A stretch of DNA of 44,500 nt from an uncultured bacterium (GCA_905215405.1 CAJMQE010000024.1:1-44500); one strand, 5' to 3'; positions 17,486-26,337 are shown, counted from the stretch's first letter. Made by a program: numbers and translations. Notes: generated from the letters alone by a model not told the origin.

Positions 17486-18601
17486 TTATTTATTCTTAAC
17501 TGTATATACATACGCAAGAACTTCAGCAACCGCCTGATACAATTCAGGTGGTATCTCTGCACCAATATCAACATTGTTGTAAAGAATTCGGGCAAGTGGT
17601 TTGTTCTCCACTATTTCGATTTTGCATTCTCTGGCTTTTTCCTTGATCTGTTGTGCCAGATAATCCGCGCCTTTTGCTAATACAACTGGTGCTTTTCCCG
17701 CATTTTCCTCATATTTTAAAGCAACCGCAAAATGTGTAGGATTGGTAATAACTACATCCGCCTCAGGCAGGGCCTGCATCATTCTTCTTCTTGATGCCTC
17801 CTGCATTTTTCGTTTGATCTGACCTTTTACCTGTGGATCACCTTCAGAATTCTTAAATTCATCTTTTATTTCCTGCTTGGTCATTTTCATATCTTCTTTA
17901 AACTTATGTTTTTGATAGAAGAAATCCAAAATACCTACTACCAGAAATAAGGCACTGATTTTCATTCCCAGTTCCAGTATTACGTCACCGATCAAACCTA
18001 TCGCTGCATTTAATGTAATATCATACAGCGTAAATAAATAATGTAGTTTATCCTTTATCGTAACATAAACTACAATTCCAATCACCGTCAGCATCGCAAG
18101 GGATTTTAAAACTTCAAATAACTGACGAGCGGAAAATATTTTTTTAAATCCATTAAGTGGACTTAATTTACTAAATTTTGGCTGAAGCGGTTTCGATGTA
18201 ACCATCCACTTCTGCTGTAACGCATTTCCCAGTAATGCAATTACAATACCAACGACAAAAATCGGTGCCAGAATCACCAGTGTATCAACGATGATTGTGT
18301 ACATTGCTCCCTGAACAACATTCATAGGCAGTCCATTATCACTGGTTTTCAAAACTTTATCAAACAACCCGTAAAATTCTTTAAAGGCATCGATAAACTT
18401 TTCTCCCATGGTCGCAACATACAGCTTTATAATCAGAAACATAGCAAATAATGATGTTGCCGTAATAATCTCTTTACTTTTGGCAACCTTACCATCTTTT
18501 CTGGCATCATTTAATTTCTTACTTGTTGCAGGTTCTGTCTTTTCGCCACCTGGACCATCTTTGGCAAAAAACTGCAGGTTGTATTCTAAAACCATGCCCA
18601 A
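17486..18601 (-). CDS. flhB: Flagellar export switch protein FlhB
   Basis: FlhB switches the export apparatus from rod/hook to filament substrates after self-cleavage. The 371-residue product has GEKTEPATSKKLNDARKDGK near the start, four membrane segments (about 30-215), and a cytoplasmic domain with the autocleavage motif NPTH in VVITNPTHFAVAL near residue 283. The start is TTG at 18601, which directly abuts the fliR stop and has AAGGA at 9 nt. The ATG at 18595 is possible but 15 nt from that site. The C-terminus ends a few residues before flhA. Confidence 0.96.
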   Translation of the reverse strand: MGMVLEYNLQFFAKDGPGGEKTEPATSKKLNDARKDGKVAKSKEIITATSLFAMFLIIKLYVATMGEKFIDAFKEFYGLFDKVLKTSDNGLPMNVVQGAMYTIIVDTLVILAPIFVVGIVIALLGNALQQKWMVTSKPLQPKFSKLSPLNGFKKIFSARQLFEVLKSLAMLTVIGIVVYVTIKDKLHYLFTLYDITLNAAIGLIGDVILELGMKISALFLVVGILDFFYQKHKFKEDMKMTKQEIKDEFKNSEGDPQVKGQIKRKMQEASRRRMMQALPEADVVITNPTHFAVALKYEENAGKAPVVLAKGADYLAQQIKEKARECKIEIVENKPLARILYNNVDIGAEIPPELYQAVAEVLAYVYTVKNK

Positions 18602-19378
18602 TTAACTCATTCCTTTGACTAAGCTGACCAAAACGGTATTGATCTCATTATAAATAAAATTCGATACGCTTGGAAGCATTACTATTACTGCTAATATTAC
18701 AACAATACCAGTCAGAATCTTAAGCTGCATACCAACCACAAACATATTCATCTGTGGTGCAATCTTTGCCAGAATTGCCAGAATACAGTTCAACAACAGA
18801 ATCGATGCAAAAACTGGTAATGCGATTCTAAATCCAATAACAAAGTAATCAGACATGAAGTTAACTACTGTGTCGTAAATGGATGTGCTAAATTTCACCC
18901 CATTAATTGGAATCACTTCATATGTATCCACAATGGCAGTCACCAGATACCGGTGAAGACCGGAGATGATCAGCAAAAGCATCAGGGTATAATAATACAT
19001 GTTACCCATAATACCTACCTGGGCCTGTGTTGTGGGATCGAACAGACTCGCCATGGAAAGACCGATATCAAGATCGATCATTCGACCGGCAAACATAATA
19101 ATCTGGACACAGAAAGATGTAATAGCACCAAGTAAAAGTCCTACCACAGCTTCTTTAAGTACAATTGCTGCATAATCCAGCAATCCAGAATAATCAGCTG
19201 TCAGATCTGGATAAAGTTCAAGTACCAATACAGATACCAGAACAGCAAATCCAATTTTTAACCTTTTGGGCGTATTAGCTATATTAAAAAAAGGCGCAAC
19301 ATATATAAATGTGGCTATCCTTATTAAAATCAAAATAAATATTTCAAACTGGCTTAGTGCAACATCAAAATTTATCAT
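18602..19378 (-). CDS. fliR: Flagellar export gate protein FliR
   Basis: FliR forms the export gate core with FliP and FliQ in the inner membrane. The 258-residue product is almost entirely hydrophobic with about six membrane segments. It carries typical stretches such as RIATFIYVAPFFN (about 21-33) and GRMIDLDIGLSMASLFDPTT (about 96-115). The ATG has AAGGTG upstream. It follows fliQ by 14 bp and is followed at once by flhB. Confidence 0.96.
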   Translation of the reverse strand: MINFDVALSQFEIFILILIRIATFIYVAPFFNIANTPKRLKIGFAVLVSVLVLELYPDLTADYSGLLDYAAIVLKEAVVGLLLGAITSFCVQIIMFAGRMIDLDIGLSMASLFDPTTQAQVGIMGNMYYYTLMLLLIISGLHRYLVTAIVDTYEVIPINGVKFSTSIYDTVVNFMSDYFVIGFRIALPVFASILLLNCILAILAKIAPQMNMFVVGMQLKILTGIVVILAVIVMLPSVSNFIYNEINTVLVSLVKGMS

Positions 19379-19392
19379 AAACGCACCTTACT

Positions 19393-19662
19393 TTATTGTA
19401 TATACTGATTAAAATTTGACCATAGCTGTGTCATATAAGTAACAATCGTATTGAGCATCCATGATCCCAAAAGCATTAAAGCAATCAGAATCGCAATCAA
19501 CTTAGGTACGAACGTCAGTGTCTGCTCCTGAATAGAAGTCAGCGTCTGAAATAAACTTATAATCAAACCAACAACCAGAGATACCAGTAACAAAGGTAAG
19601 GCTGTTTCGGCTATAATCCATAATGTGCTTCTTGCAATATTAATAACGTCCTGTTGTGACAA
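19393..19662 (-). CDS. fliQ: Flagellar export gate protein FliQ
   Basis: FliQ is the small two-helix subunit of the FliPQR export gate. The product has two membrane segments (about residues 14-38 and 53-76) around the cytoplasmic-side loop SLFQTLTSIQEQTLTFVPK. A TTG at 19680 would leave the ribosome site inside the gene. The TTG at 19662 has AGAGG at 6 nt, gives MSQQDVINIARSTLW, and yields 89 residues, the usual FliQ length. It is preceded by an unusually long gap (176 bp) that holds a hairpin. Confidence 0.94.
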   Translation of the reverse strand: MSQQDVINIARSTLWIIAETALPLLLVSLVVGLIISLFQTLTSIQEQTLTFVPKLIAILIALMLLGSWMLNTIVTYMTQLWSNFNQYIQ

Positions 19663-19746
19663 AATATCCCTCTTCTCCAAAGTAAAAATTTATTCAATCT
19701 AATTGCTTTCTCCGCAAAAAGATTTCTTCCCTTAATGATGAAATAT

Positions 19747-19785
19747 CAGAACAGATCATAATTTGTAACTTTATCATCCGTTCTG
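19747..19785 (-). other. Hairpin in the fliP-fliQ gap
   Basis: In the transcript CAGAACGGAT (19785-19776) pairs with ATCTGTTCTG (19756-19747) over 10 bp with one wobble, with three more pairs inside after a mismatch. No T run follows, so it is not a normal terminator. It fills a gap of 176 bp in an operon where genes otherwise abut. Confidence 0.55.
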
Positions 19786-19838
19786 GTTATTTTTTTCTAT
19801 AGTCGCCGAAACGTTGTTCTCTTCAAAGCAACACTTCA

Positions 19839-20642
19839 TCATCGGAAGGTCGATACCAGATTACCGATAATCAGATTCCATCCATCTGCCATTACAAACA
19901 ATAAGATCTTAAATGGTGTTGATATTGTCGTAGGTGGTAACATCATCATACCCATTGACATCAATGTTGATGAAACTACCATATCGATAATAATAAATGG
20001 AAGATAGATCAGGAAACCAATAATAAATGCAATCCTGAGTTCACTAATAATAAAACTTGGAATCAGAACGTTATTAGGAATATCATCTTCTGACTCAATC
20101 GATCCTTCTTCAACTTTTGCAATCTTAAGGAAAGTATCAAGATCCTTTGTTGAAGTCTGTCTCAGCATAAATTCTCTAATCGGCTGCATCCCCGCATCAA
20201 ATGCTTCTTCCGCCGTTATTTCATTATTCGAAAGTGGTTTTACCGCACTATCGTACACCTGACTAAATGTCGGTGCCATAACAAAAAATGTTAAAAATAA
20301 AGACAAGCCAATAATAATCTGATTAGGTGGTACAGTCTGAGTACCAATTGCTGCTCTCGTGAAATGTAACACAATTACAATTCGCGTGAAAGAAGTCAGC
20401 ATAATCAGTATCGAAGGTGCAACGGAAATAACCGTTAACACTAACAGCATCTGCAACACACTTGCCATATCGCTTCCGTTCCCCGCCGAAATACCGAAGC
20501 TAATCAAATTATTATCAGCCGCCGTTGTTGCCTCGGTCGCATTTACCGAGCCAGATGTAATTATACTTGTCGCTAAAATGCAAAACCACAAAAGTGTCAT
20601 CTTAACAAGAGTTTTCCTCTTCTTCTTCATAAATCGTAACAT
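19839..20642 (-). CDS. fliP: Flagellar export gate protein FliP
   Basis: FliP forms the pore of the export gate. The 267-residue product has a basic N-terminus and hydrophobic signal-like segment (about 14-32), a short outer stretch, then four membrane segments. Family signatures include SVAPSILIMLTSFTRIVIVL (about 72-91), PPNQIIIGLSLFLTFFVM, and SELRIAFIIGFLIYLPFIII near residues 194-215. The ATG is preceded by AGGTAGGAT. It follows fliO by 13 bp. Confidence 0.97.
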   Translation of the reverse strand: MLRFMKKKRKTLVKMTLLWFCILATSIITSGSVNATEATTAADNNLISFGISAGNGSDMASVLQMLLVLTVISVAPSILIMLTSFTRIVIVLHFTRAAIGTQTVPPNQIIIGLSLFLTFFVMAPTFSQVYDSAVKPLSNNEITAEEAFDAGMQPIREFMLRQTSTKDLDTFLKIAKVEEGSIESEDDIPNNVLIPSFIISELRIAFIIGFLIYLPFIIIDMVVSSTLMSMGMMMLPPTTISTPFKILLFVMADGWNLIIGNLVSTFR

Positions 20643-20655
20643 ATGTTCATCCTAC

Positions 20656-21027
20656 CTAATCTTCTGGCTTGTCCTTTTTGAACTTTTCTAAAATAGCTTT
20701 GAAGTTTTCAGATTTTAATTCAGTAGATGTATTTTTAAAAACTAAATCTTCTTCATTCAACTCGCATAAATATGTAACTGTTTCTTTACAAACTGCAATC
20801 GCGAAACATTTATTCCCTATTTTTACGATTTGCAAATATTTAGAATTGGAAACTCTAAGAGTTTCCAATATCTTAATATTGCCATCAGTCATTTTTTTCT
20901 TTTGAAAATTGCCAACGTATTTCGTAGCAAAATAGGTCAGTGCCAATACTAATATAAATATGATCAGCACTGTCATAAATTGAGCAAACGCTTCAATTCT
21001 GCTACTTGTAATAGCCAATTCTGCCAT
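20656..21027 (-). CDS. fliO: Flagellar biosynthesis protein FliO (FliZ in Bacillus)
   Basis: FliO helps FliP assemble into the export gate. The 123-residue product has one membrane segment (about 16-37) and a cytoplasmic domain of the FliO type: IKILETLRVSNSKYLQIVKI then NKCFAIAVCKETVTYL. Position between cheY and fliP matches B. subtilis fliZ. No clear ribosome site precedes the ATG, which lies 5 bp after the cheY stop, so translation may be coupled to cheY. Confidence 0.92.
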   Translation of the reverse strand: MAELAITSSRIEAFAQFMTVLIIFILVLALTYFATKYVGNFQKKKMTDGNIKILETLRVSNSKYLQIVKIGNKCFAIAVCKETVTYLCELNEEDLVFKNTSTELKSENFKAILEKFKKDKPED

Positions 21028-21032
21028 TTTAA

Positions 21033-21395
21033 TTAACCAACAACTTTCTGTACTGCCTCAATAACACGATCAGCCTGGAAAGGTTTAACGATAAAGTCTT
21101 TTGCTCCTGACTGAATAGATTCAATAACCATTGCCTGCTGTCCCATTGCTGAACACATAATAATGGAAGCATTAGGATCTGAAGCTTTGATCTTTTTAAG
21201 TGCTTCAATACCATCCATCTCAGGCATTGTAATATCCATAAGTACCAGATCAGGTTTAACCTCTGCGTATTTTTCGACTGCCTTCAGTCCGTTTTCCGCT
21301 TCTCCTGCAATATTATATCCATTCTTAGTAAGAATATCTTTGATCATCATTCTCATAAATGCAGCATCATCACAAATTAAAATATTCTTTGCCAT
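21033..21395 (-). CDS. cheY: Chemotaxis response regulator CheY
   Basis: CheY-P binds the motor switch and changes the direction of rotation. The 120-residue product is a lone receiver domain with Asp9, Asp10 and phospho-acceptor Asp54 (LVLMDITMPEMDG), Ser/Ala in MCSAMG, and the conserved Lys in FIVKPF. It starts with GGAG at 6 nt. It lies between fliY and fliO, as in B. subtilis, so this is the motor CheY. The 111 bp before it hold a possible minor promoter and a Spo0A-box-like site. Confidence 0.97.
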   Translation of the reverse strand: MAKNILICDDAAFMRMMIKDILTKNGYNIAGEAENGLKAVEKYAEVKPDLVLMDITMPEMDGIEALKKIKASDPNASIIMCSAMGQQAMVIESIQSGAKDFIVKPFQADRVIEAVQKVVG

Positions 21396-21433
21396 ATTAT
21401 TCTCCTATCTTATTAATTATTATTTGTATGTCT

Positions 21434-21455
21434 ATTATACACTAATTTTGTCGAA
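21434..21455 (-). promoter_or_regulatory. Possible cheY promoter -10 and Spo0A-box-like site
   Basis: A consensus TATAAT lies at 21439-21434 on the minus strand with no good -35 hexamer. Nine bases upstream is TTCGACA (21455-21449), the reverse of TGTCGAA, which matches the Spo0A box. The region is AT-rich, so chance is a real possibility. Confidence 0.3.
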
Positions 21456-21506
21456 AATAATATCTTTTTTTTCGATAATTTCAATTATTGTATCATCTTT
21501 TGTACT

Positions 21507-22739
21507 CTACTTTATAATTTCAGTAATTCGAACGCCGAAGCTCTCTTCAATTACTACAACTTCACCCTTTGCAACGTTCTTACCATTAACAAGAACATCT
21601 ACAGCTTCACCAGCAATCTTATTCAACTCTACGATTGTACCAGGTGTAAATTCAAGAATATCTTTAATTGATTTACTTGTTCTGCCAAGTTCAACTGTCA
21701 CCTCAAGTGGTACATCCATAATCAGATCGATATTTTCTTTCTGACCAAGTGATGAAATATCATTTGCAAATGGCTGGAAAGATGCAGACTGTACATTAAC
21801 ATCAGGCTGTGCATATCCCATCTGTGGCTGACCATATCCCATCATAGGCTGCATATTTGGAGCCATCTGAGGTTGCATATTAGGTGCCATTTGTGGCTGA
21901 GCCATCTGCTGTTGTGGCATCTGTGTATTCTGTACAGGTGCTGCCTGTGGCGCTGGAGCAGGTGCTGGTGCTGGTGCTGGCTGTGGCGCAGCAGAAGCAG
22001 GTGCTTCTTCTGATACAGTTGGCTGTGGTGCTGACGCATCAGGACCAAACATACCAAGAAGTTCTTTTGCAAATTCAAAAGGATACAACTGCATGATTTC
22101 TGAATCAATCAAATCACCAATCTGCATCTTGAATGCAACTTTAACAAATGATTTATTCAGGAATGTAGGCATTCCTTCTTCCACTTCTCCATCAACCTCA
22201 ACAATGTTTGCAACTGGTGGGCTGATATCGATTTTTCTGTTGAACATAGAAGACATAGATGTCGCAGCAGAACCCATCATCTGGTTCATTGCTTCACCGA
22301 TCGCACTAAGATGAAGTTCACCAAGTGGTTCATCATCATTAGCCTGACCTGTTCCTCCCATCATCAGATCTGTGATAATTTTTACATCTTTTTCTTTTAA
22401 TACAAGAACGTTATTGCCATCAAGGCCCTCCTTGTATGATATCTGCATCATAACACATGGTCTGTCATACTCTCTTGACAGATCGCTCCACTCAGAAACA
22501 GCAACCATAGGGGTTGTAATATTAACTTTCTGATTTAAAAGTGAGCTTAATGTAGTCGCTGCTGTTCCCATACTAATATTTGAGATTTCACCAACAGCGT
22601 CTTTTTCGCTATCTAATAATGTGAATTCTTCTTCCTGGGCAGGAGCTACTGTATCAGCAACATTTGCATCAGCATCGTCATCATTATTCATACCATTCAA
22701 TAATGCATTAATCTCATCTTGTGATAACATTCCATCCAT
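21507..22739 (-). CDS. fliY: Motor switch phosphatase FliY (CheC-like domain plus FliN)
   Basis: FliY is a C-ring component and CheY-P phosphatase in Firmicutes. The 410-residue product has the N-terminal CheY-P-binding peptide (MLSQDEINALLNG), then a CheC-like domain. Its two signature helices are EKDAVGEISNISMGTAATTL (about 45-64) and HLSAIGEAMNQMMGSAATSM (about 147-166). A long linker (about 235-320) rich in Pro, Ala, Gln and Met holds short repeats of APNMQPQM type. The C-terminal FliN (SpoA) domain runs from about 335 to 410 (MDVPLEVTVELGRTSKSIKD). The ATG lies 1 bp after the fliM stop. Confidence 0.96.
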   Translation of the reverse strand: MDGMLSQDEINALLNGMNNDDDADANVADTVAPAQEEEFTLLDSEKDAVGEISNISMGTAATTLSSLLNQKVNITTPMVAVSEWSDLSREYDRPCVMMQISYKEGLDGNNVLVLKEKDVKIITDLMMGGTGQANDDEPLGELHLSAIGEAMNQMMGSAATSMSSMFNRKIDISPPVANIVEVDGEVEEGMPTFLNKSFVKVAFKMQIGDLIDSEIMQLYPFEFAKELLGMFGPDASAPQPTVSEEAPASAAPQPAPAPAPAPAPQAAPVQNTQMPQQQMAQPQMAPNMQPQMAPNMQPMMGYGQPQMGYAQPDVNVQSASFQPFANDISSLGQKENIDLIMDVPLEVTVELGRTSKSIKDILEFTPGTIVELNKIAGEAVDVLVNGKNVAKGEVVVIEESFGVRITEIIK

Positions 22740-22740
22740 T

Positions 22741-23724
22741 TTATTCGCTCTCCTCCCTTAAAACTTCTGTGATTCTGACTGCATATTTGTCATCTGAATA
22801 TCCTGGCAATGCAGCGAATTTCTTGATATTTCCAACATATACATCCAATTCCTCATCAACTTTTTTATCAACCCTGATAATATCGCCGACCTGCAGATTA
22901 GAAAAATCTGCAACAGAAAGCTTACTGTCGCCAAGTAATGCTTTGATCGGTATCTGTGCTCTTGAAATAACTGACTCAATTGCATCCTGATATGTACTAT
23001 CATCTCTATCCTGCATTGTAGAGAACCAGTATTTCGTATTCAGTTTATCCATGACAGGTTCCAAAGTTGTATAAGGAAGACATAAATTCATAAGCCCTTC
23101 TACTTCACCAATCTTAAGATTGATTGTCACAATTGCTATTGTCTCACTTGGAGAAATAATCTGTGCAAACTGGGAATTCGTTTCAATACGATCGAGTCTT
23201 GGAGTAATCTTAACTACATTCTGCCAAGGCTCCTGTAAAAGATTTACGCATATCGAGAATATACGTTCCAGAATTGTTAATTCTATTTCCGAAAAATCCC
23301 TGCTCTTCTCTAAAGCCGATCCATTACCGCCAAGCAGTCTGTCAATGATGGCATATCCAAGATTAGAAGCCATCTCCATAATAATATTACCACTCAGTGG
23401 CGCAACACTAACAACCCCAAGCAGAACTGGATTTGATAAGGCATTTGAAAATTCCGAATAAATAACAACTTCTGAATTTACAACTTCTACGTTAACCGAT
23501 TTCCTCAAGTAAGCAGGAAGATTAGTGGCTAACAGCCTTCCAAAATGCTCAAAAATTATTTCAAGTGTACGTAAATGCTCTTTAGAGAATTTAGATGGTC
23601 TTGCAAAATCATAATTCTTCACTTGCTTCTCATCTGAATTTTTTATCTCTTCAGCATCAAGTTCACCTGTACTCAAGGCTTTTAAGAGGTTATCAATTTC
23701 ACTCTGTGATAGAACCTCGCCCAT
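22741..23724 (-). CDS. fliM: Flagellar motor switch protein FliM
   Basis: FliM binds CheY-P and joins FliG to FliN/FliY in the C-ring. The 327-residue product has the N-terminal CheY-binding motif (LSQSEIDNLLKAL, residues 5-17), the CheC-like middle domain with EHLRTLEIIFEHFGRLLATN and GNIIMEMASNLGYAIIDRLL, and the C-terminal SpoA domain (about 245-327). AGGAGG lies 9 nt before the ATG. Confidence 0.97.
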   Translation of the reverse strand: MGEVLSQSEIDNLLKALSTGELDAEEIKNSDEKQVKNYDFARPSKFSKEHLRTLEIIFEHFGRLLATNLPAYLRKSVNVEVVNSEVVIYSEFSNALSNPVLLGVVSVAPLSGNIIMEMASNLGYAIIDRLLGGNGSALEKSRDFSEIELTILERIFSICVNLLQEPWQNVVKITPRLDRIETNSQFAQIISPSETIAIVTINLKIGEVEGLMNLCLPYTTLEPVMDKLNTKYWFSTMQDRDDSTYQDAIESVISRAQIPIKALLGDSKLSVADFSNLQVGDIIRVDKKVDEELDVYVGNIKKFAALPGYSDDKYAVRITEVLREESE

Positions 23725-23766
23725 TCTCCCTCACCTCCTGCGTATGTATGATCTTAGGTGTAAACA

Positions 23767-24318
23767 TTACTGAACAATAAAGCCAGTAAATGAAACGTTA
23801 TATATTATATCAGATTTAAACATATCCTGAAGTTTTGTCAGTAACTGACTTTCCATAGTTGTCTTATTTGCAATTGCATTATCAACTGTGTATGCAGATA
23901 CGACTGAATTAACTTCATTTACAATAAGTTTCATACCATTGTTTACTGTTTCTTTCATTGTTTCATAGTCTTTTGACTTTTTATTAAGTGAAAGTGCTAC
24001 ATTTACTACTGCATAATGAATCTTTCCATCACTACCGCTAATAGATACCGTGATTTTTGTTGGATCCGTGCCAGTACCTGATGATACATCAACAATTTCA
24101 AGATCAGAAAGATCTACTGTTCCTGAACTGGAAGTTGTACTTGAATCTGAACTTCCTGATGTACCTGCAACATCAAGATCAATAATTCCAGCAATCTTAC
24201 TAATGAGATTGTCAGTCTTCTTTGATGTTGTTACCAATGAAAATGTAAGCAAAACCGTTAATATTAAATTAATAAGTACCAATGCTAAAGTTATAACATT
24301 AAGTAAACTCTTCTTCAT
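23767..24318 (-). CDS. fliL: Flagellar basal body-associated protein FliL
   Basis: FliL is a single-pass inner-membrane protein near the stator that affects motor output. The product has one membrane segment (about residues 7-29), a Ser/Thr/Gly-rich outer linker (about 50-75) and a periplasmic-type FliL domain ending IIYNVSFTGFIVQ. The TTG at 24324 is too near the ribosome site. ATG at 24318 is 9 nt from AGGAGG, giving MKKSLLNVI and 183 residues. It follows motB closely. Confidence 0.88.
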   Translation of the reverse strand: MKKSLLNVITLALVLINLILTVLLTFSLVTTSKKTDNLISKIAGIIDLDVAGTSGSSDSSTTSSSGTVDLSDLEIVDVSSGTGTDPTKITVSISGSDGKIHYAVVNVALSLNKKSKDYETMKETVNNGMKLIVNEVNSVVSAYTVDNAIANKTTMESQLLTKLQDMFKSDIIYNVSFTGFIVQ

Positions 24319-24336
24319 AAGCAAATTCCTCCTGAA

Positions 24337-25137
24337 TTAGTTGTTGAGATAATTATAAACTTTAATCTCAACGCGGCGATTCTGTGCTCTTCCCTCTGCC
24401 GTAGAGTTCGATGCGATTGGAACGGATTCCCCTCTTCCTGATGATTTAAGAGTAGACACATCAAATCCTTTGTTGTCTCTAAAATATGTTAAAACCGCAT
24501 ATGCACGGCATAAAGAAAGCATTGTATTATCCGGATATTTTGAACTTGAAATTGGCACATTATCTGTATGTCCTTCAATTTCTATTACATTGCTATCATA
24601 TTCTTTTAATATAGTAGCAACTTTATCGATTAGTGTAATTGCATCATCTTTTAAGGTAGCTTGTCCGGAATCAAATAAGATACCACCATTTAAATTCAGC
24701 ATTACGTATTTGCTTGTTGCAGAGACTTCGACCTGACTGGAAATATTGTTATCTTTAAGCTGCTGTTCTATATTTTCAGCCATCTTTTCAGATTCCTGCA
24801 TTCCTGCCTGATCAACCTCTTCCTGCGCACTTTTTATTTCCTGGTTTGCCTCACCACTGCTGTTCAGCCCCATGTTCGTGTAGAAATCCCCAAGTTCTGT
24901 AAGCTGACTTGCTCCACTAGAGATCAGAATGCCTTCACCGACAGTAGCACCGCCAGCAGGTAATACACTAAAGCTTGATGCAAGTGAAGCTGCAACTTCC
25001 TGGAACTTCTGTGCATCAATTGTAGACATGGAAAACAGAAGCACGAAGAAACATAACAGAAGATTCATCAAATCACTAAAAGTGGACATCCACGCTGGTG
25101 ATCCTCCAGACGATTCTTCAGGTTTCTTTTTTGCCAT
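24337..25137 (-). CDS. motB: Flagellar stator protein MotB
   Basis: MotB forms the ion channel with MotA and anchors it to peptidoglycan. The 266-residue product has one membrane segment (about 18-40) with the ion-binding Asp22 in STFSDLMNLLL. A linker (about 70-130) leads to the OmpA-like peptidoglycan-binding domain: EIEGHTDNVPI near residue 190, then SSGRGES and NRRVEI near the C-terminus. The start overlaps the motA stop (TGATG). The sequence does not decide whether protons or sodium drive it. Confidence 0.96.
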   Translation of the reverse strand: MAKKKPEESSGGSPAWMSTFSDLMNLLLCFFVLLFSMSTIDAQKFQEVAASLASSFSVLPAGGATVGEGILISSGASQLTELGDFYTNMGLNSSGEANQEIKSAQEEVDQAGMQESEKMAENIEQQLKDNNISSQVEVSATSKYVMLNLNGGILFDSGQATLKDDAITLIDKVATILKEYDSNVIEIEGHTDNVPISSSKYPDNTMLSLCRAYAVLTYFRDNKGFDVSTLKSSGRGESVPIASNSTAEGRAQNRRVEIKVYNYLNN

Positions 25138-25934
25138 CAGCCTTCACCTCCAGCTTCTTCACTTAAGATATTGTTTCTTACTGAAGGAGAAAGGAATGAT
25201 TTCAGTTTTTCTTCAATTACTCTAGGGTTCTCACCAGCCTGAATAGAAAGCAGACCTTCAATCATAACTTCCTTCATCTGATATTCGCTTGCACTGATTG
25301 CTTTCATCTTACTAGCAAGAGGTGTAGCAATCCAGTTTGCGATCATAGAACCATATAATGTTGTCAGTAAGGCAACCGCCATATTAGGTCCGATTGTTGA
25401 TGAATCAGAAAGATTCTTCAGCATGTTTACAAGACCAATCAGAGTACCGATCATACCCCAAGCAGGACCCATGGCTGCCATCATTTCCCAGAAACCAATT
25501 ACATTTCTATGTCTGTCTTCAATACAGGTAAGTTCTGTCTCCAGAATTCCTCTTACCAAATCTGGTTCAGTACCATCTACAATTAGAAGAATACCTTTTT
25601 TCATGAATTCATCATCGAGATTACCAGCAACCTCTTCCAATGCTAACAAACCTTCCTTACGAGCTACATTAGAAAGTTCGATAATTTTCGATATTGTTTC
25701 TCCCTCATCAACTTTAACATCCTTAAATGCTACTCCAACGGCCTTCAGATTATTAAGGAAATCCTTAAGCTTATATGAAGTCAACAAACATGAAAAAGTA
25801 CCACCGACCGTGATCAGCACTGATGCGATATCCGCGAAATTGCCTAACGCAGCAAGTCCGAGGTCACTCTGAGCAATACCAAAAACGATCATAATAATAC
25901 CAACCAAAATACCAACTATTGTTGCTATGTCCAT
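25137..25934 (-). CDS. motA: Flagellar stator protein MotA
   Basis: MotA forms the stator ring that turns the rotor through FliG. The product has four membrane segments and the family motif PAWGMIGTLIGLVNMLKNL near residues 150-168. The cytoplasmic loop (about 50-140) includes the ARKEGLLALEE stretch, whose charged residues contact FliG in model motors. A GTG at 25943 would be too near AGG; ATG at 25934, 8 nt away, gives MDIATIVGILVGI and 265 residues. Placement of motAB inside the fla/che operon differs from B. subtilis, where motAB are elsewhere. Confidence 0.95.
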   Translation of the reverse strand: MDIATIVGILVGIIMIVFGIAQSDLGLAALGNFADIASVLITVGGTFSCLLTSYKLKDFLNNLKAVGVAFKDVKVDEGETISKIIELSNVARKEGLLALEEVAGNLDDEFMKKGILLIVDGTEPDLVRGILETELTCIEDRHRNVIGFWEMMAAMGPAWGMIGTLIGLVNMLKNLSDSSTIGPNMAVALLTTLYGSMIANWIATPLASKMKAISASEYQMKEVMIEGLLSIQAGENPRVIEEKLKSFLSPSVRNNILSEEAGGEG

Positions 25935-25993
25935 TACTAGCACCTGCCTATCTCATTTACTTTTATTTCGAAGGCTACTCCCCTACACCATAC

Positions 25994-26191
25994 TTAGTCT
26001 GATAATAATCCACCGAAAATTTTTCTTTTGTAAGTTATTACAAGATCACGAATATTTTCAGCATTTTCTTTAACAATAAACTTTCTCCCTGTTGTTAAAG
26101 TTATCACTGTATCAGGTGTATCTTCGATTGTTTCAATTAAATCCGCATTAATCCAGAATGTTGAGTCATTAAATCGCGTTACTTTTATCAT
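25994..26191 (-). CDS. flbD: Flagellar protein FlbD (short form)
   Basis: The 65-residue product matches the short FlbD family found after flgE in Firmicutes and spirochaetes: MIKVTRFNDSTFWINADLIE, then TPDTVITLTTGRKFIVKE. It has no membrane segment and no DNA-binding domain; it should not be confused with the Caulobacter regulator FlbD. Its role is unknown. The ribosome site AAGGAGG is strong. It is the first gene after the internal promoter and leads the flbD-motA-motB-fliL cluster. Confidence 0.93.
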   Translation of the reverse strand: MIKVTRFNDSTFWINADLIETIEDTPDTVITLTTGRKFIVKENAENIRDLVITYKRKIFGGLLSD

Positions 26192-26274
26192 AAAAGATCC
26201 TCCTTAAAATTTAATATCATCCAACCTCTGTAACTGCCAACCAACAAAATGCAAAACCTGATTTGTCTATATAT

Positions 26275-26303
26275 ATTAAAACACCTTTAGTCAGTTATTG
26301 CAA
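26275..26303 (-). promoter_or_regulatory. Internal promoter before flbD
   Basis: The hexamers TTGCAA (26303-26298) and TTTAAT (26280-26275) are 17 bp apart on the minus strand. They lie about 85 bp upstream of the flbD start, in a 305-bp stretch (26192-26496) without a gene. A second promoter here would drive the stator, switch, export and chemotaxis half apart from the first half. Confidence 0.6.
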
Positions 26304-26309
26304 GAAAAT

Positions 26310-26337
26310 CATGAAAGATTATTGTAAAATTTTCATG
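26310..26337 (-). promoter_or_regulatory. Inverted repeat upstream of the flbD promoter
   Basis: CATGAAA (26310-26316) and TTTCATG (26331-26337) form a perfect 7-bp inverted repeat with a 14-bp spacer. It ends 6 bp upstream of the -35 hexamer, where an activator would bind. The regulator is unknown. Confidence 0.4.
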
